NCBI GenBank assembly: GCA_023262855.1
Contig: JALQYQ010000035.1
Location: 1 to 64,000 of the forward strand
Source: Crocinitomicaceae bacterium
Lineage (GTDB): Bacteria; Bacteroidota; Bacteroidia; Flavobacteriales_D; Crocinitomicaceae
Direction of reading: 5' to 3'
Length of the DNA: 64,000 nt
The position numbers and the translations under genes were made by a program. Of this stretch, positions 9,201 through 16,599 are shown piece by piece. The notes below the pieces were generated by a model. The model saw only the letters and a program-made list of their open reading frames with translations. It made no database searches and was not told the DNA's origin. Each line of letters opens with the position of its first letter. Position 1 is the stretch's first letter.

Positions 9201-10850
9201 TGCTGGAACAGTAAATGAGCCTGTTAAAGTTCCACTAGTTGCTCCACCACCATTCGAAATACAAGTTGTACCCGCAGTTCCAGGACAACCAGCATAGACT
9301 TGATAACCAATGTATGAAGAACTTGCATTTGAAAGAACCAAACTCAAGCAATCAGGGCCAGTTGTAGTAAAGGCATAGACTTTATCTTCACCTGATTCGT
9401 ATAACGTACCACATGATCCAAGACTGGCATTTGAATAATCATTTCCAAAGCAAAGTGTTGATTGACCCGTAGCTGTATAAGGTAAAGTCATGTTTACAGG
9501 GTTAGAACAAGTTGTTCCTGCTGGAATTCCTCCTGTAGGTGTTGAAATAGTTAAGGAGTAAGCGTTACAAGTTGGACTTGGCCATGAATCCACTACTAAG
9601 TAATAGGTTTGACCTGCCACGACAGCTGCACAACCAATCGCTTGATTTCCTGCTGAACTTTGACTGTAGGCAACGCACGTTCCTCCTGTAGTCGGACAAC
9701 CCTGATACAATGTGATACCTACATAAGAACCTGTTGAAGTTAAATTTATTGAGATATTACCACTTGTACTTGGAACAAATGAAATCACATGATCTTCACC
9801 GCCATAATATAAGCTAGAACCGCAAACTGCGCTATTCGTAGAAGTGATATCGTCTCCTTTTCCACAAGTTGTTTGTGCACCAGATGAGTAAGGAAGTGAA
9901 ACTCCCAAAAGGTTACCACTTCCTAAGGTACATGCCGCAGAAGTACTTGTTATACAAATTGTGAAAGAGTTAGAAGCGCTTACACCTTCTCCAGCACCAT
10001 TATGATAGACACGAACATAATAAGTTGTTCCAATAGTAAGACCAGTTAAGCTGACAACTTCAGCGACACCACTTCCTGTGGCATTAACGCATTGCATTGA
10101 AGTTAAAGTGCCAGCACAAGTTCCAGACATAATCTGAACAACCGCATTGAAACCTGCAATTCCTGTTACTGTTACCTGATGAGTCGTACTATTTGCAACA
10201 AACGTATACCAAACATCATCGTCTGCAATTCCAGTACAAGTAGCTTGTGATGAAGCTGTTGCTCCAAAAGTTGTTCCATTAGTCGCGGTACAGATTCCTG
10301 AACCAGCAGGAGCGGGTGTTAATAAAGTTGGAGTTCCACAATTATCATTCGATGGAATTACAGGACAGGCAGTTGTAGTAACATTATAACCTGTGGTCCA
10401 AGAATTTGTACCTCCTGAGTCATTTGTAACAACAACGGTACATGTTATTCCGGCAATTGACGGTCCATTTTTAACATTTGCAATTACAATTGTAAAAGCC
10501 GCGTTTTTACCAACATTTACTCCTGCTGGAGTTGTAAAAGATATGGTTGTCGCGGTTTGAGTAGTAAACGCCGTTATAGCAGTTCCTTTGTAAGAACTAC
10601 CAGCAACTGTTGCTGTCGTCGCGTCAGTACCTGCAGGAAAAGTTATTGTTACCACTTTAGTGGCACTTTGTTTAGAATCATTATGGTTATAAGTAGTTTG
10701 ACTGAACGTGTAATTTGAAAGTGCACATCCTTGAGTACTGGACATAGATAGACTCGTACCAATCAAAGTATAATTAGTTGCATTTGCATTAATACTGGTA
10801 AGAATGCAAAAAGATAATATAGTTAATTTAAAAATATTGATAGCTTTCAT
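6291..10850 (-). CDS. Very large T9SS-secreted protein with PPC-like repeat domains
   Basis: The 1519-residue protein starts with a signal peptide (about residues 1-24). It has a series of Cys-containing beta domains: one begins near residue 165 (SNDNCGTPTLL), and two obvious homologous repeats lie at about 325-437 and 460-577, with GEDHVISF / GEDKVYAF and YYLVVDSW / YYVIVDTW. Another SND-type unit starts near 580. These resemble bacterial pre-peptidase C-terminal type domains. A beta-rich middle is followed by a T9SS type A sorting domain (LFPNPANSSVNFDL to the C-terminus, about the last 80 residues). It should be exported through the inner membrane and across the outer membrane by T9SS, to the surface or medium. 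No catalytic site was recognised, so an adhesin or matrix role is only inference. A small exported protein gene lies 14 bases upstream. Confidence 0.85.
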   Translation of the reverse strand: MKAINIFKLTILSFCILTSINANATNYTLIGTSLSMSSTQGCALSNYTFSQTTYNHNDSKQSATKVVTITFPAGTDATTATVAGSSYKGTAITAFTTQTATTISFTTPAGVNVGKNAAFTIVIANVKNGPSIAGITCTVVVTNDSGGTNSWTTGYNVTTTACPVIPSNDNCGTPTLLTPAPAGSGICTATNGTTFGATASSQATCTGIADDDVWYTFVANSTTHQVTVTGIAGFNAVVQIMSGTCAGTLTSMQCVNATGSGVAEVVSLTGLTIGTTYYVRVYHNGAGEGVSASNSFTICITSTSAACTLGSGNLLGVSLPYSSGAQTTCGKGDDITSTNSAVCGSSLYYGGEDHVISFVPSTSGNISINLTSTGSYVGITLYQGCPTTGGTCVAYSQSSAGNQAIGCAAVVAGQTYYLVVDSWPSPTCNAYSLTISTPTGGIPAGTTCSNPVNMTLPYTATGQSTLCFGNDYSNASLGSCGTLYESGEDKVYAFTTTGPDCLSLVLSNASSSYIGYQVYAGCPGTAGTTCISNGGGATSGTLTGSFTVPAAGTYYVIVDTWSSPSFVNYDIQLTSLGGTPSNDVCAGATAIPLGTSIFGDNNCTGGLGEPAVPAAWTTGNVNTVWFSAVIPASGQLFVKTTAGTLTNTQIAAYSGTCASLTFLSANTDIGYCGNSTNYMSQLTITGSAGTTVYIRVDGESNATGNFTITAIDPTVTVLPGIQGQDCSQPNPVCQSTMSVSNPGYSGNGNICDIPTSYCLASGERNVVWYRVPISTGGTLNFNIVPNDFISASESSTDYDFGVWQTANGSGGVLGTDFYNCSQIAAGTAPPIACNYSYLGVTGVGTGGNAPSSLSGTVCPQCGGGYNPSTTYSAAYEPTINAVAGDEYLIAVSNFSNSTSGFRIEFLTGGGNAVINYAAATGTAEVYWSGGDATTPTEVNNVNNWGGCNSPTCGIDAFVAAVANEPIVAASTTRAVRDITIQPGATLTLQANSVLQVCGNFTNYGTVVCHPTSTILFMGSGTQNVTGNLVGTSKFGNLTVTKSAGTVVLNNDIEIAGTFTTTNNTSIFNSNGKYVTIGGNFYNANGNSTYSNTYLAGPPVLAGTLEFNGSGVQNYNQGSTQLDLNNVIMNNTGAIGSGVNLQTNMFIRATTGTLTFNQGTITTGALRVEVNNSTPASVSTGTTTSFVDGNLRRYTAASGTYNWPVGNVTKGFQRAVTAFTSNTNTYIDSRFDIWSILPPVQGGTDCGTTFSMDAMNNGYWTLTATPNTASTYNMSLYPTNVTNIYSGWTIMKKPAIGPMPGWILDGTCAASTSTQVNRNGLSGFSVFGVAQSATPLPIELINFMGEMVGEDNLLTWTTVSEHNNDYFTLERSRNGIDFEEIAIVDGAGNSTTHLNYQEFDYNPYQGINYYRLKQTDFDGQYSYSQTIALNRSLDQTILSELFPNPANSSVNFDLTTARKGTISVSMYDNSGRLIAQYEYDAHAGSNSYNINLNELAKGIYTLIMRSDLLDNTEIKQLIKN

Positions 10851-10864
10851 ATAAGAAGGATAGG

Positions 10865-11239
10865 TTATTTAATACATTCATTTTGAACCATTGAAATACT
10901 CGCTCCAACTTTCATTAATGGTTGGTAAGCTTTAGTTTTTAGCATGATTGCTTCGAACGCTTGATCTGCGCTTCTATAAATAGTGGCATCAAACTCAAAA
11001 TAAAAGACATGCATTTTCTCACAGTACCCAAGCTGTTTTATTCCAGTTACAGAAGAAAGTTGGGACTGCAATTCACTCAATTGTTTTGGATTGTAATGCT
11101 CAAAACTAATGATGAGTTCATTTGATTTTGGTTCGTCAATGATGGATAAATTGACTTTTCTAGAGTTAAAATCCTCAATGGAAAATGCAAAAAATGAATT
11201 GCATGAGAGGAAAAGACAAATGGTTACAAGAAATTTCAT
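10865..11239 (-). CDS. Small exported protein of unknown function
   Basis: The 124-residue protein has a hydrophobic N-terminal segment of about 18 residues that looks like a signal peptide, then a soluble mixed alpha/beta region with two Cys (about residues 93-122 region and C-terminal NECIK). I do not recognise a family. It ends 14 bases before the start of the 1519-residue T9SS protein on the same strand, so the two are probably cotranscribed, and it may be a partner or a passenger of that protein. The start at 11239 gives the signal peptide directly. Confidence 0.65.
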   Translation of the reverse strand: MKFLVTICLFLSCNSFFAFSIEDFNSRKVNLSIIDEPKSNELIISFEHYNPKQLSELQSQLSSVTGIKQLGYCEKMHVFYFEFDATIYRSADQAFEAIMLKTKAYQPLMKVGASISMVQNECIK

Positions 11240-11623
11240 AGAGTGGTAATATTAGTTAGTGTGAGTGGAATGTTAAATAAACACCCTTAGTGTAAACGAA
11301 TTTTTAAAAAATTATAGATGGAATAAATAAATGATTGTCAACTGATTGACTTTGGTGTGTTTTCATAAAATCTAATTGATTTTTCATTTGAAAACAAGCG
11401 TAGAGTAGTCTGTGGTTCATAGATTTACTAGTTTTACGGGGCTAATGTATAACATTATTAACAATAAATAAAATATTTGTGATGAATGGTTGTTATGTTT
11501 TGTTGAGTTAAAAGAAATTATTAGTTTAAACTGTTAATATCGATAATTGTAAAATAATTTGTACATTGTTAAACCGCTTGGTTCAACTCGATATTGAAAA
11601 CCCTAATAGAAAATGGCATTTTA
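11240..11623. other. Divergent intergenic region, AT-rich
   Basis: These 384 bases separate the minus-strand secreted-protein pair from the plus-strand histidine kinase and must hold both promoters. It is very AT-rich. I see no hairpin with a T-tract, no RNA gene and no copy of the palindrome found near 18.9-19.9 kb. No promoter could be assigned with confidence. Confidence 0.5.
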
Positions 11624-14600
11624 ATGTTACTCCACAATTATGAAATCATATTAATTGCAATTGCTGTAGGAATTGGATTGTTGTTGCTCGGACTACTTTT
11701 TCGTAAGATGAATGAGTTGGTATTGCAAAAAAATGAATTCAAAGCTTTAAACAATAGTTTTCTTCAAATTGTAAATTCAACCAAGGATAGTTTTGTCCTT
11801 TTCGATAGCTCTAACAATTTTTCACATGCCAATTCAGAAGCTGAGTGGTTGCTGCATGATGTGTTGAAATTAGAAAAGTCAAAGTTGACGCTTGATGCGA
11901 TACTAGAAAAATTCACTCAAATCACAAGCTTAGACATATCAAAGGAAATTGCGGGTGGTGACTTTTATGAATTGACAAATTTGGAAGTTTTAATGGATTC
12001 AGGTGAAAAGATTCACTTTTATTGCCGAATCAATCCCGTTCTCTCAAAGGGTAAGAAACAATACACGTATATACTTGCACGAAATATCACAGAAGAAATT
12101 ATTAAACATCGTATTGCAGATGAAAATGGTTTCTTCATTTCTGAAATCATGAGTTATTCGCGTGATGGGTTTTTATCAATTCAAAGCGACTATACGATAC
12201 AATCAATTAATCCGGTTGCAACATCTGCATTAAATTTAAACGGACAATCGGTAATCGGTGAATCACTTTTGACAATTTTTCCTGAAATTGAAAACACGGA
12301 TTTGATTACAAATTGTGAATATGTTTTGCATCAGCAAGAACCACTTGAATTCGAGTACTTTTTTGCTCGTCGTGCGTCTTGGTTCAATGTTAAACTTCTT
12401 CCCAATAAATTCGGACTTTCCTTTTTCTTTTTTGAAAATACAAGCGCCAAAGTAAACACTGCAATTAATGATGCTGAACGTTTGGCATTGGAAGATTTCT
12501 CTAGAAGAGATGTAAGCTTCTATCAAATTATGGCGAAGTCCATAGATAGTGTTCAAATACTTTTCCCTGGGATGTTTTGTGCAATTTATGTGCTAAATGA
12601 AGAAGAAAATGAACTTAAATTTTTCTCTTCTGGTTATTCTACTTTCTTACCAACTGTTCCTAAACCAATTCAAAACGATTACTTTGGATTCAACGATTTA
12701 TTGAATAACAAACTGAAAATTGAACCGACGGATCCACATTTTGACCACTTGAATGGCGTTTTTTCAAATAAACGATTCAATACGATTTTTTCGCAGCCAA
12801 TTTTTGCTGATCACAAACCAATCGGTGTTCTAATATCCTACTTTGATGTGGATTTTAATAATTATCAAAACATCTCAACCCTTCAGGAGAAAACAGGTTT
12901 TTTAATAAGTAAATTGTTCAATTACCGCAAGATATTTAGAGATTTGGAGAAATTATCAATCGTTTCAGAAAATTCTCAAAAAGCTTTTGCTACGATCAAT
13001 ATTGATGAGCGAATTACATGGTCAAATCGTTCATTCAATCATTTGTTTCAAAAACAACGTGATGAGGTTCTTTTCACATTATTCACGGATTTGATAGGCG
13101 AAGAAAACACAAAATACACCGATTATCAAGCCTTAAAAGAAGGTGTGTCCAACTTTGAAAACATTAAAATGCGTTTGTCCTATTTTAGAAAGGATAGCGA
13201 TCCAAAAGAACTTCAGCTTACAACGCGTACAATATTTTCAGGTGATGAGATACAATTATTGATTGAAATCGAAGATATTACAGAACAAGTGAACTACGAA
13301 CAAAAATTAGTTCAAGGTCGCGAATTCTTGAAAAAAATCACTGATACGGTTCCAATTGTATTGTTCCAATGTGAAATTGATGACAATGGACAATTCAATT
13401 TCATGTTCTTAAGTAAAGAAATTGAGCGTTTTGGAGTTGATTTATCGGTTGAGCGAATTTACAAACGACCTGAATTAATTTTCCGATTGATTCATCCTGA
13501 AGATCTACCTCGCGTTATAAATACCATTGAAATTTCTCAAAAAGCACAAATTACGTGGAATGTTGAATTTAGATTGCAAGGAAGTGACCAGCAAACTATG
13601 TGGATAAAAGGTATCGGCGTTCCTGAATTTCAAGCGGATGGAACTGGTGTTTGGTACGGTTATTTTGAAAATATTTCCGACAAAAAAGAAAAAATTAAGG
13701 AAATAGAAGCGATTAATACACGATTTGCTTATGCTTCCAAAGCTGTTAATGAAGCGATTTGGGAATGGGATATCGAAAAAAATACGCTTTTCTGGAGTGA
13801 TGGTTTGTCTTCTATTTTTGGCTATTTAAGAGCAAACTATCCAACACTTGATAATTTATACGAATTTATTCACCCAGACGATTATCAAGATTACGCAATT
13901 CAAGTTCAAAAAAATCTAGACAATAAAGAATTAGAGTTGTTTAGTATGGAGTACCGTTTCAAAAAACCGGATGGTTACTTTGCTAATATTATTGATAAAG
14001 GTTACATCATTCGTGATGATTCAGGAAAACCAGAACGTATTATTGGCTCGATTCGAGATGTTTCAGAATCTCGCCTCTTTGAGAAGAAGAAAAAAGAACT
14101 GATCAATGAAACACAGGAATTCGAAAGAAATCAATTTTCAATGGAATTGCACGATGGTTTGGCTCAACAGCTTGTTGCATTGAACCTATACATCTCTCAT
14201 CTTGAAGAAGATGTTCCAGCTGATAAACGCGAACGCATCGAAATTTGTAAGAAAATTGTATTGGATAGTTTGAATCAAACCCGCTATTTATGTTATAATT
14301 TATCTCCACCAGAGTTGTCGAATGGACTTATCTCTGGCTTAAAAGCTTTATTCGATCGCTTAAATGCCTTGAATGGGATTGATTTCAAATTCAACTACGA
14401 TGAGTCGCTCACAAGTGAATTATTTGAAAGCATTGATATTTATAATGTGTATCGTATTATTCAAGAATTCGTAAATAACTCCTTGAAACACTCTCAGGGA
14501 ACAGAAATAGCGTGTAAAATTGAACATCGTTCGCGTCAAAAAGCCATCAATGTTGTAATAAAAGACAATGGAAAAGGATTTGATACGGCCAATGTAAAAT

Positions 14601-14716
14601 ATGGATTTGGTATACAAAATATCAATAAACGAGCAAACCTAGCAAATGCTAAAATTCAAATGAACAGTGGAATAGGGGAAGGTTGTAGTTTGAGTATCAA
14701 CTTACATTATACCTAA
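11624..14716 (+). CDS. Multi-PAS/GAF sensor histidine kinase, NarX/LytS-like HisKA_3 type
   Basis: From ATG 11624 the protein is 1030 residues; an in-frame TTG at 11594 would add ten. One membrane segment lies near the N-terminus (about residues 6-26). Two PAS-like regions (to about 280), a GAF-like region (about 285-440) and three more PAS-like regions follow; the last two contain the PAS-fold signatures IHPEDL and IHPDDY. The phosphoacceptor is H843 in ELHDGLAQQL, the HisKA_3 pattern, and the ATPase domain has DNGKGF and GFGIQNI motifs. It should autophosphorylate and pass phosphate to NarL-type receivers. The receiver-only regulator ends 5 bases away on the opposite strand, and a full NarL-type regulator lies beyond it; these are the likely partners. 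The signal is unknown. Confidence 0.88.
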   Translation: MLLHNYEIILIAIAVGIGLLLLGLLFRKMNELVLQKNEFKALNNSFLQIVNSTKDSFVLFDSSNNFSHANSEAEWLLHDVLKLEKSKLTLDAILEKFTQITSLDISKEIAGGDFYELTNLEVLMDSGEKIHFYCRINPVLSKGKKQYTYILARNITEEIIKHRIADENGFFISEIMSYSRDGFLSIQSDYTIQSINPVATSALNLNGQSVIGESLLTIFPEIENTDLITNCEYVLHQQEPLEFEYFFARRASWFNVKLLPNKFGLSFFFFENTSAKVNTAINDAERLALEDFSRRDVSFYQIMAKSIDSVQILFPGMFCAIYVLNEEENELKFFSSGYSTFLPTVPKPIQNDYFGFNDLLNNKLKIEPTDPHFDHLNGVFSNKRFNTIFSQPIFADHKPIGVLISYFDVDFNNYQNISTLQEKTGFLISKLFNYRKIFRDLEKLSIVSENSQKAFATINIDERITWSNRSFNHLFQKQRDEVLFTLFTDLIGEENTKYTDYQALKEGVSNFENIKMRLSYFRKDSDPKELQLTTRTIFSGDEIQLLIEIEDITEQVNYEQKLVQGREFLKKITDTVPIVLFQCEIDDNGQFNFMFLSKEIERFGVDLSVERIYKRPELIFRLIHPEDLPRVINTIEISQKAQITWNVEFRLQGSDQQTMWIKGIGVPEFQADGTGVWYGYFENISDKKEKIKEIEAINTRFAYASKAVNEAIWEWDIEKNTLFWSDGLSSIFGYLRANYPTLDNLYEFIHPDDYQDYAIQVQKNLDNKELELFSMEYRFKKPDGYFANIIDKGYIIRDDSGKPERIIGSIRDVSESRLFEKKKKELINETQEFERNQFSMELHDGLAQQLVALNLYISHLEEDVPADKRERIEICKKIVLDSLNQTRYLCYNLSPPELSNGLISGLKALFDRLNALNGIDFKFNYDESLTSELFESIDIYNVYRIIQEFVNNSLKHSQGTEIACKIEHRSRQKAINVVIKDNGKGFDTANVKYGFGIQNINKRANLANAKIQMNSGIGEGCSLSINLHYT

Positions 14717-14720
14717 ACAA

Positions 14721-15119
14721 TTAACTAGTTCTGATTTCCTCGCACAAATAAGTCTTACCTGCTAAAACCTCATTAATCGCCAATTTTAGTTCTGATAAAG
14801 AGGAATTTTTTGTAACATATCCTTTGGCACCGGATTGCATTGCGCGTTGTATGTAAGTAGGTTCGGTATGTATAGTTAAAATAAGAATAGATAATTCAGG
14901 ATGTGTTCTTAATAGTAAGTCAGTTAACTCAAGTCCGTTATGTCGACCTGGTAAATTGATATCCATTAAAACTATGTTTGGTTGTACCGTTTGAATCACA
15001 CTTTCAACTTCATCCGAATTTCTTACCACTTCAATGATATCGAAACCTTCTTCGAGTAGTGTTGAATGCCAGATATCGGCAATTAGTTTAAAATCCTCAA
15101 CTATAACAGCTTTTTTCAT
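14721..15119 (-). CDS. Stand-alone response regulator receiver domain (no output domain)
   Basis: The 132-residue protein is one receiver domain with phosphoacceptor D53 (LMDINLPG), acidic residues E8-D9, switch threonine T82 and conserved K104 (GYVTKN). It stops right after the receiver at CEEIRTS, where its neighbour at 15480 continues into a LuxR-type helix-turn-helix. The TAG stop sits 5 bases from the end of the convergent kinase gene, so no room remains for an output domain. It may be a phosphate sink or a phosphorelay middleman, or a truncated NarL-type regulator. The domain itself is intact. Confidence 0.85.
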   Translation of the reverse strand: MKKAVIVEDFKLIADIWHSTLLEEGFDIIEVVRNSDEVESVIQTVQPNIVLMDINLPGRHNGLELTDLLLRTHPELSILILTIHTEPTYIQRAMQSGAKGYVTKNSSLSELKLAINEVLAGKTYLCEEIRTS

Positions 15120-15479
15120 AATTAGTCGTGGTCAATTGAGCTTTTGTAATGTCAAAAAACTCAATTTGAGTGGTTTTTTAGTTTGATTTCGGGCAAATAT
15201 CTCAATAAACTTTTAAATGAACTACGATTTCTAAATTAAATTTGATAAATGAGTAGAAATGTTAGTAAGCTGGTTGTGATAGGATTATACTAACAACTTA
15301 GTGGAGTTTTATTGATAATATTCAAAAGTGCCAATGATAGAAGGCTTCTTTGAGTATTTTTAACCGAATTCAATTCTGACTTTTTTAGTATAAAAAATGC
15401 GATTTTAAGTTTATAATTTTATTTTTTCCAAATTACCAATTGAATTATTAAATTTGGAATGAATTGAATAGCTACCACT
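15120..15479. other. Divergent intergenic region between two response regulators
   Basis: These 360 AT-rich bases lie between the divergent starts of the receiver-only protein and the full NarL-type regulator. A short inverted pair near 15154-15175 (aaaaaactcaatttgagtggttttt) may form a weak hairpin. I see no small gene and no copy of the palindrome seen at 18.9-19.9 kb. Confidence 0.45.
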
Positions 15480-16121
15480 ATGGAAAATGAAATCAGAGTA
15501 CTGATTGTTGATGATCATAAATTAATCGCTGAAGCCTGGTCTTCGCTTTTGGAACATGTTGACGGAATAAAGGTTATTGGAACAGCTGATAATGCAGATG
15601 ATGCCTTTAATTTTTGTTTAGAACATAAGCCTGAAATTGTATTAATGGACATCAACTTAAAAGGTGGTAGCAATGGTCTTGAAGCAACAGAACGAATTCA
15701 CAATAGCTTGGCTAAAACACGTGTTATTGGACTTTCGTTGCACGACGATATTTCGTTTGTAAAGAAATTTTTGTCGATTGGTGCAAAAGGTTATTTGACA
15801 AAAAACACGAATAAAACAGAATTAGTTGAAGCAATTCTTAAAGTTCATGAAGGTGAATCATACATTGCTGCGGAAATTAAGGATCGCTATTTCACTTCTC
15901 TGTTGGACATCAATAACACCGAATCGAAAAAAGAATTGACATTAAAAGAAATTGAAATTGTCAAATTAATAACTCAAGGATTTACGTCAAAAGAAATCGC
16001 TGAAAAGATTTTTGTTTCGCCTCGTACGGTTGAGACACATCGTCATAATATTTTGAAGAAATTGAATATTCCAAATGCCGCTCAATTAAGCAGCTGGGCA
16101 AAAGAAAAAGGATACATTTAA
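15480..16121 (+). CDS. NarL/FixJ-family response regulator with LuxR helix-turn-helix
   Basis: The 213-residue protein has an N-terminal receiver (about 5-122; D11-D12, phosphoacceptor D57 in LMDINLKG, conserved Lys in GYLTKN) and a C-terminal LuxR-type DNA-binding domain (about 148-213; LTLKEIEIVKLITQG, SKEIAEKIFVSPRTVETHRHNILKKL). It should bind DNA as a phosphorylation-dependent dimer at an inverted repeat. The HisKA_3 kinase at 11624-14716 is the natural partner class. The start ATG 15480 matches the receiver beginning. It is monocistronic, with a terminator 21 bases after the stop. Confidence 0.93.
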   Translation: MENEIRVLIVDDHKLIAEAWSSLLEHVDGIKVIGTADNADDAFNFCLEHKPEIVLMDINLKGGSNGLEATERIHNSLAKTRVIGLSLHDDISFVKKFLSIGAKGYLTKNTNKTELVEAILKVHEGESYIAAEIKDRYFTSLLDINNTESKKELTLKEIEIVKLITQGFTSKEIAEKIFVSPRTVETHRHNILKKLNIPNAAQLSSWAKEKGYI

Positions 16122-16141
16122 TTTGGTAGTATAGAAATTTT

Positions 16142-16169
16142 AAAAGCACGGTTATCGTGCTTTTTTTTT
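16142..16169 (+). terminator. Terminator of the NarL-type regulator gene
   Basis: The arms aaaagcacg (16142-16150) and cgtgctttt (16156-16164) are perfect, with loop gttat, and the T-run continues to 16169. The hairpin starts 21 bases after the TAA of the plus-strand regulator. Confidence 0.85.
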
Positions 16170-16200
16170 GAACTGAATTTTAGCTGTAAAACACTTTGTT

Positions 16201-16262
16201 CTCCGAGCATCGGTCATCGAGCTTGGACTCCACTGAGCTTGACGAAGTGTCGAGATGCCGAC
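16201..16262. repeat. GC-richer intergenic element with imperfect inverted repeat
   Basis: This segment stands out from its AT-rich surroundings. Its ends (tcggtcatcgagc and gtcgagatgccga) are imperfect inverted repeats, and the middle reads cactgagcttgacgaag. Sequences of the form ctgagcttgacgaagtgtcgaga are familiar as dispersed intergenic repeats in many Bacteroidota genomes. Only one copy is in this window, so assignment to such a family is from memory and not tested. Confidence 0.45.
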
Positions 16263-16316
16263 TTACCAACCCCCAGCGCGAAGCGCACCAACTCCTATAT
16301 CCCTATTCTATAAACA

Positions 16317-16349
16317 CAAAAAATCCCGGGGTCTGAAGCCGGGATTTTT
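16317..16349 (-). terminator. Strong bidirectional hairpin, terminator of the protease operon
   Basis: The arms aaaaatcccgg (about 16319-16329) and ccgggattttt (16339-16349) form an 11-base perfect stem. The A-run on the plus strand at its left gives T on the minus strand. It lies 69 bases after the stop of the small exported ORF at 16418, so it is the natural end of the minus-strand protease transcript; it could also act on plus-strand transcription. Confidence 0.75.
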
Positions 16350-16417
16350 AACCATGAAACTACCTCTGAAAGTAAACTGTGTAAATGAAACGATTACATA
16401 GTTTAAAGTTGTTGTTC

Positions 16418-16591
16418 TTATTGATTGCAATCTAGATCAATGGAAGAACCGATATCTTGTTTTTCTATTTTTAATTCTTTTTTAATCTCTTTTGTAATGT
16501 TTGAGATTTCCTTTGTTAGGTACGTGTGATCTGAAAACGATACGAACAATACCAGCACAAAAATCGATTTTCTAAGTGTTGAATAATTCAT
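16418..16591 (-). CDS. Small exported protein of 57 residues downstream of the subtilase
   Basis: An ATG on the minus strand at 16591 opens a frame of 57 codons ending in TAA at 16418. The product has a basic start (MNYSTLRKS), a hydrophobic stretch (IFVLVLFVSF) like a signal peptide or anchor, then a Lys/Glu-rich helix-prone part and a single Cys near the end (DLDCNQ). It begins 8 bases after the stop of the subtilisin-like protease gene on the same strand and is followed by a strong terminator, so it is likely the second cistron. No family is recognised. A role with the protease is possible but only inferred from position. Confidence 0.55.
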   Translation of the reverse strand: MNYSTLRKSIFVLVLFVSFSDHTYLTKEISNITKEIKKELKIEKQDIGSSIDLDCNQ

Positions 16592-16599
16592 GACGTTTC

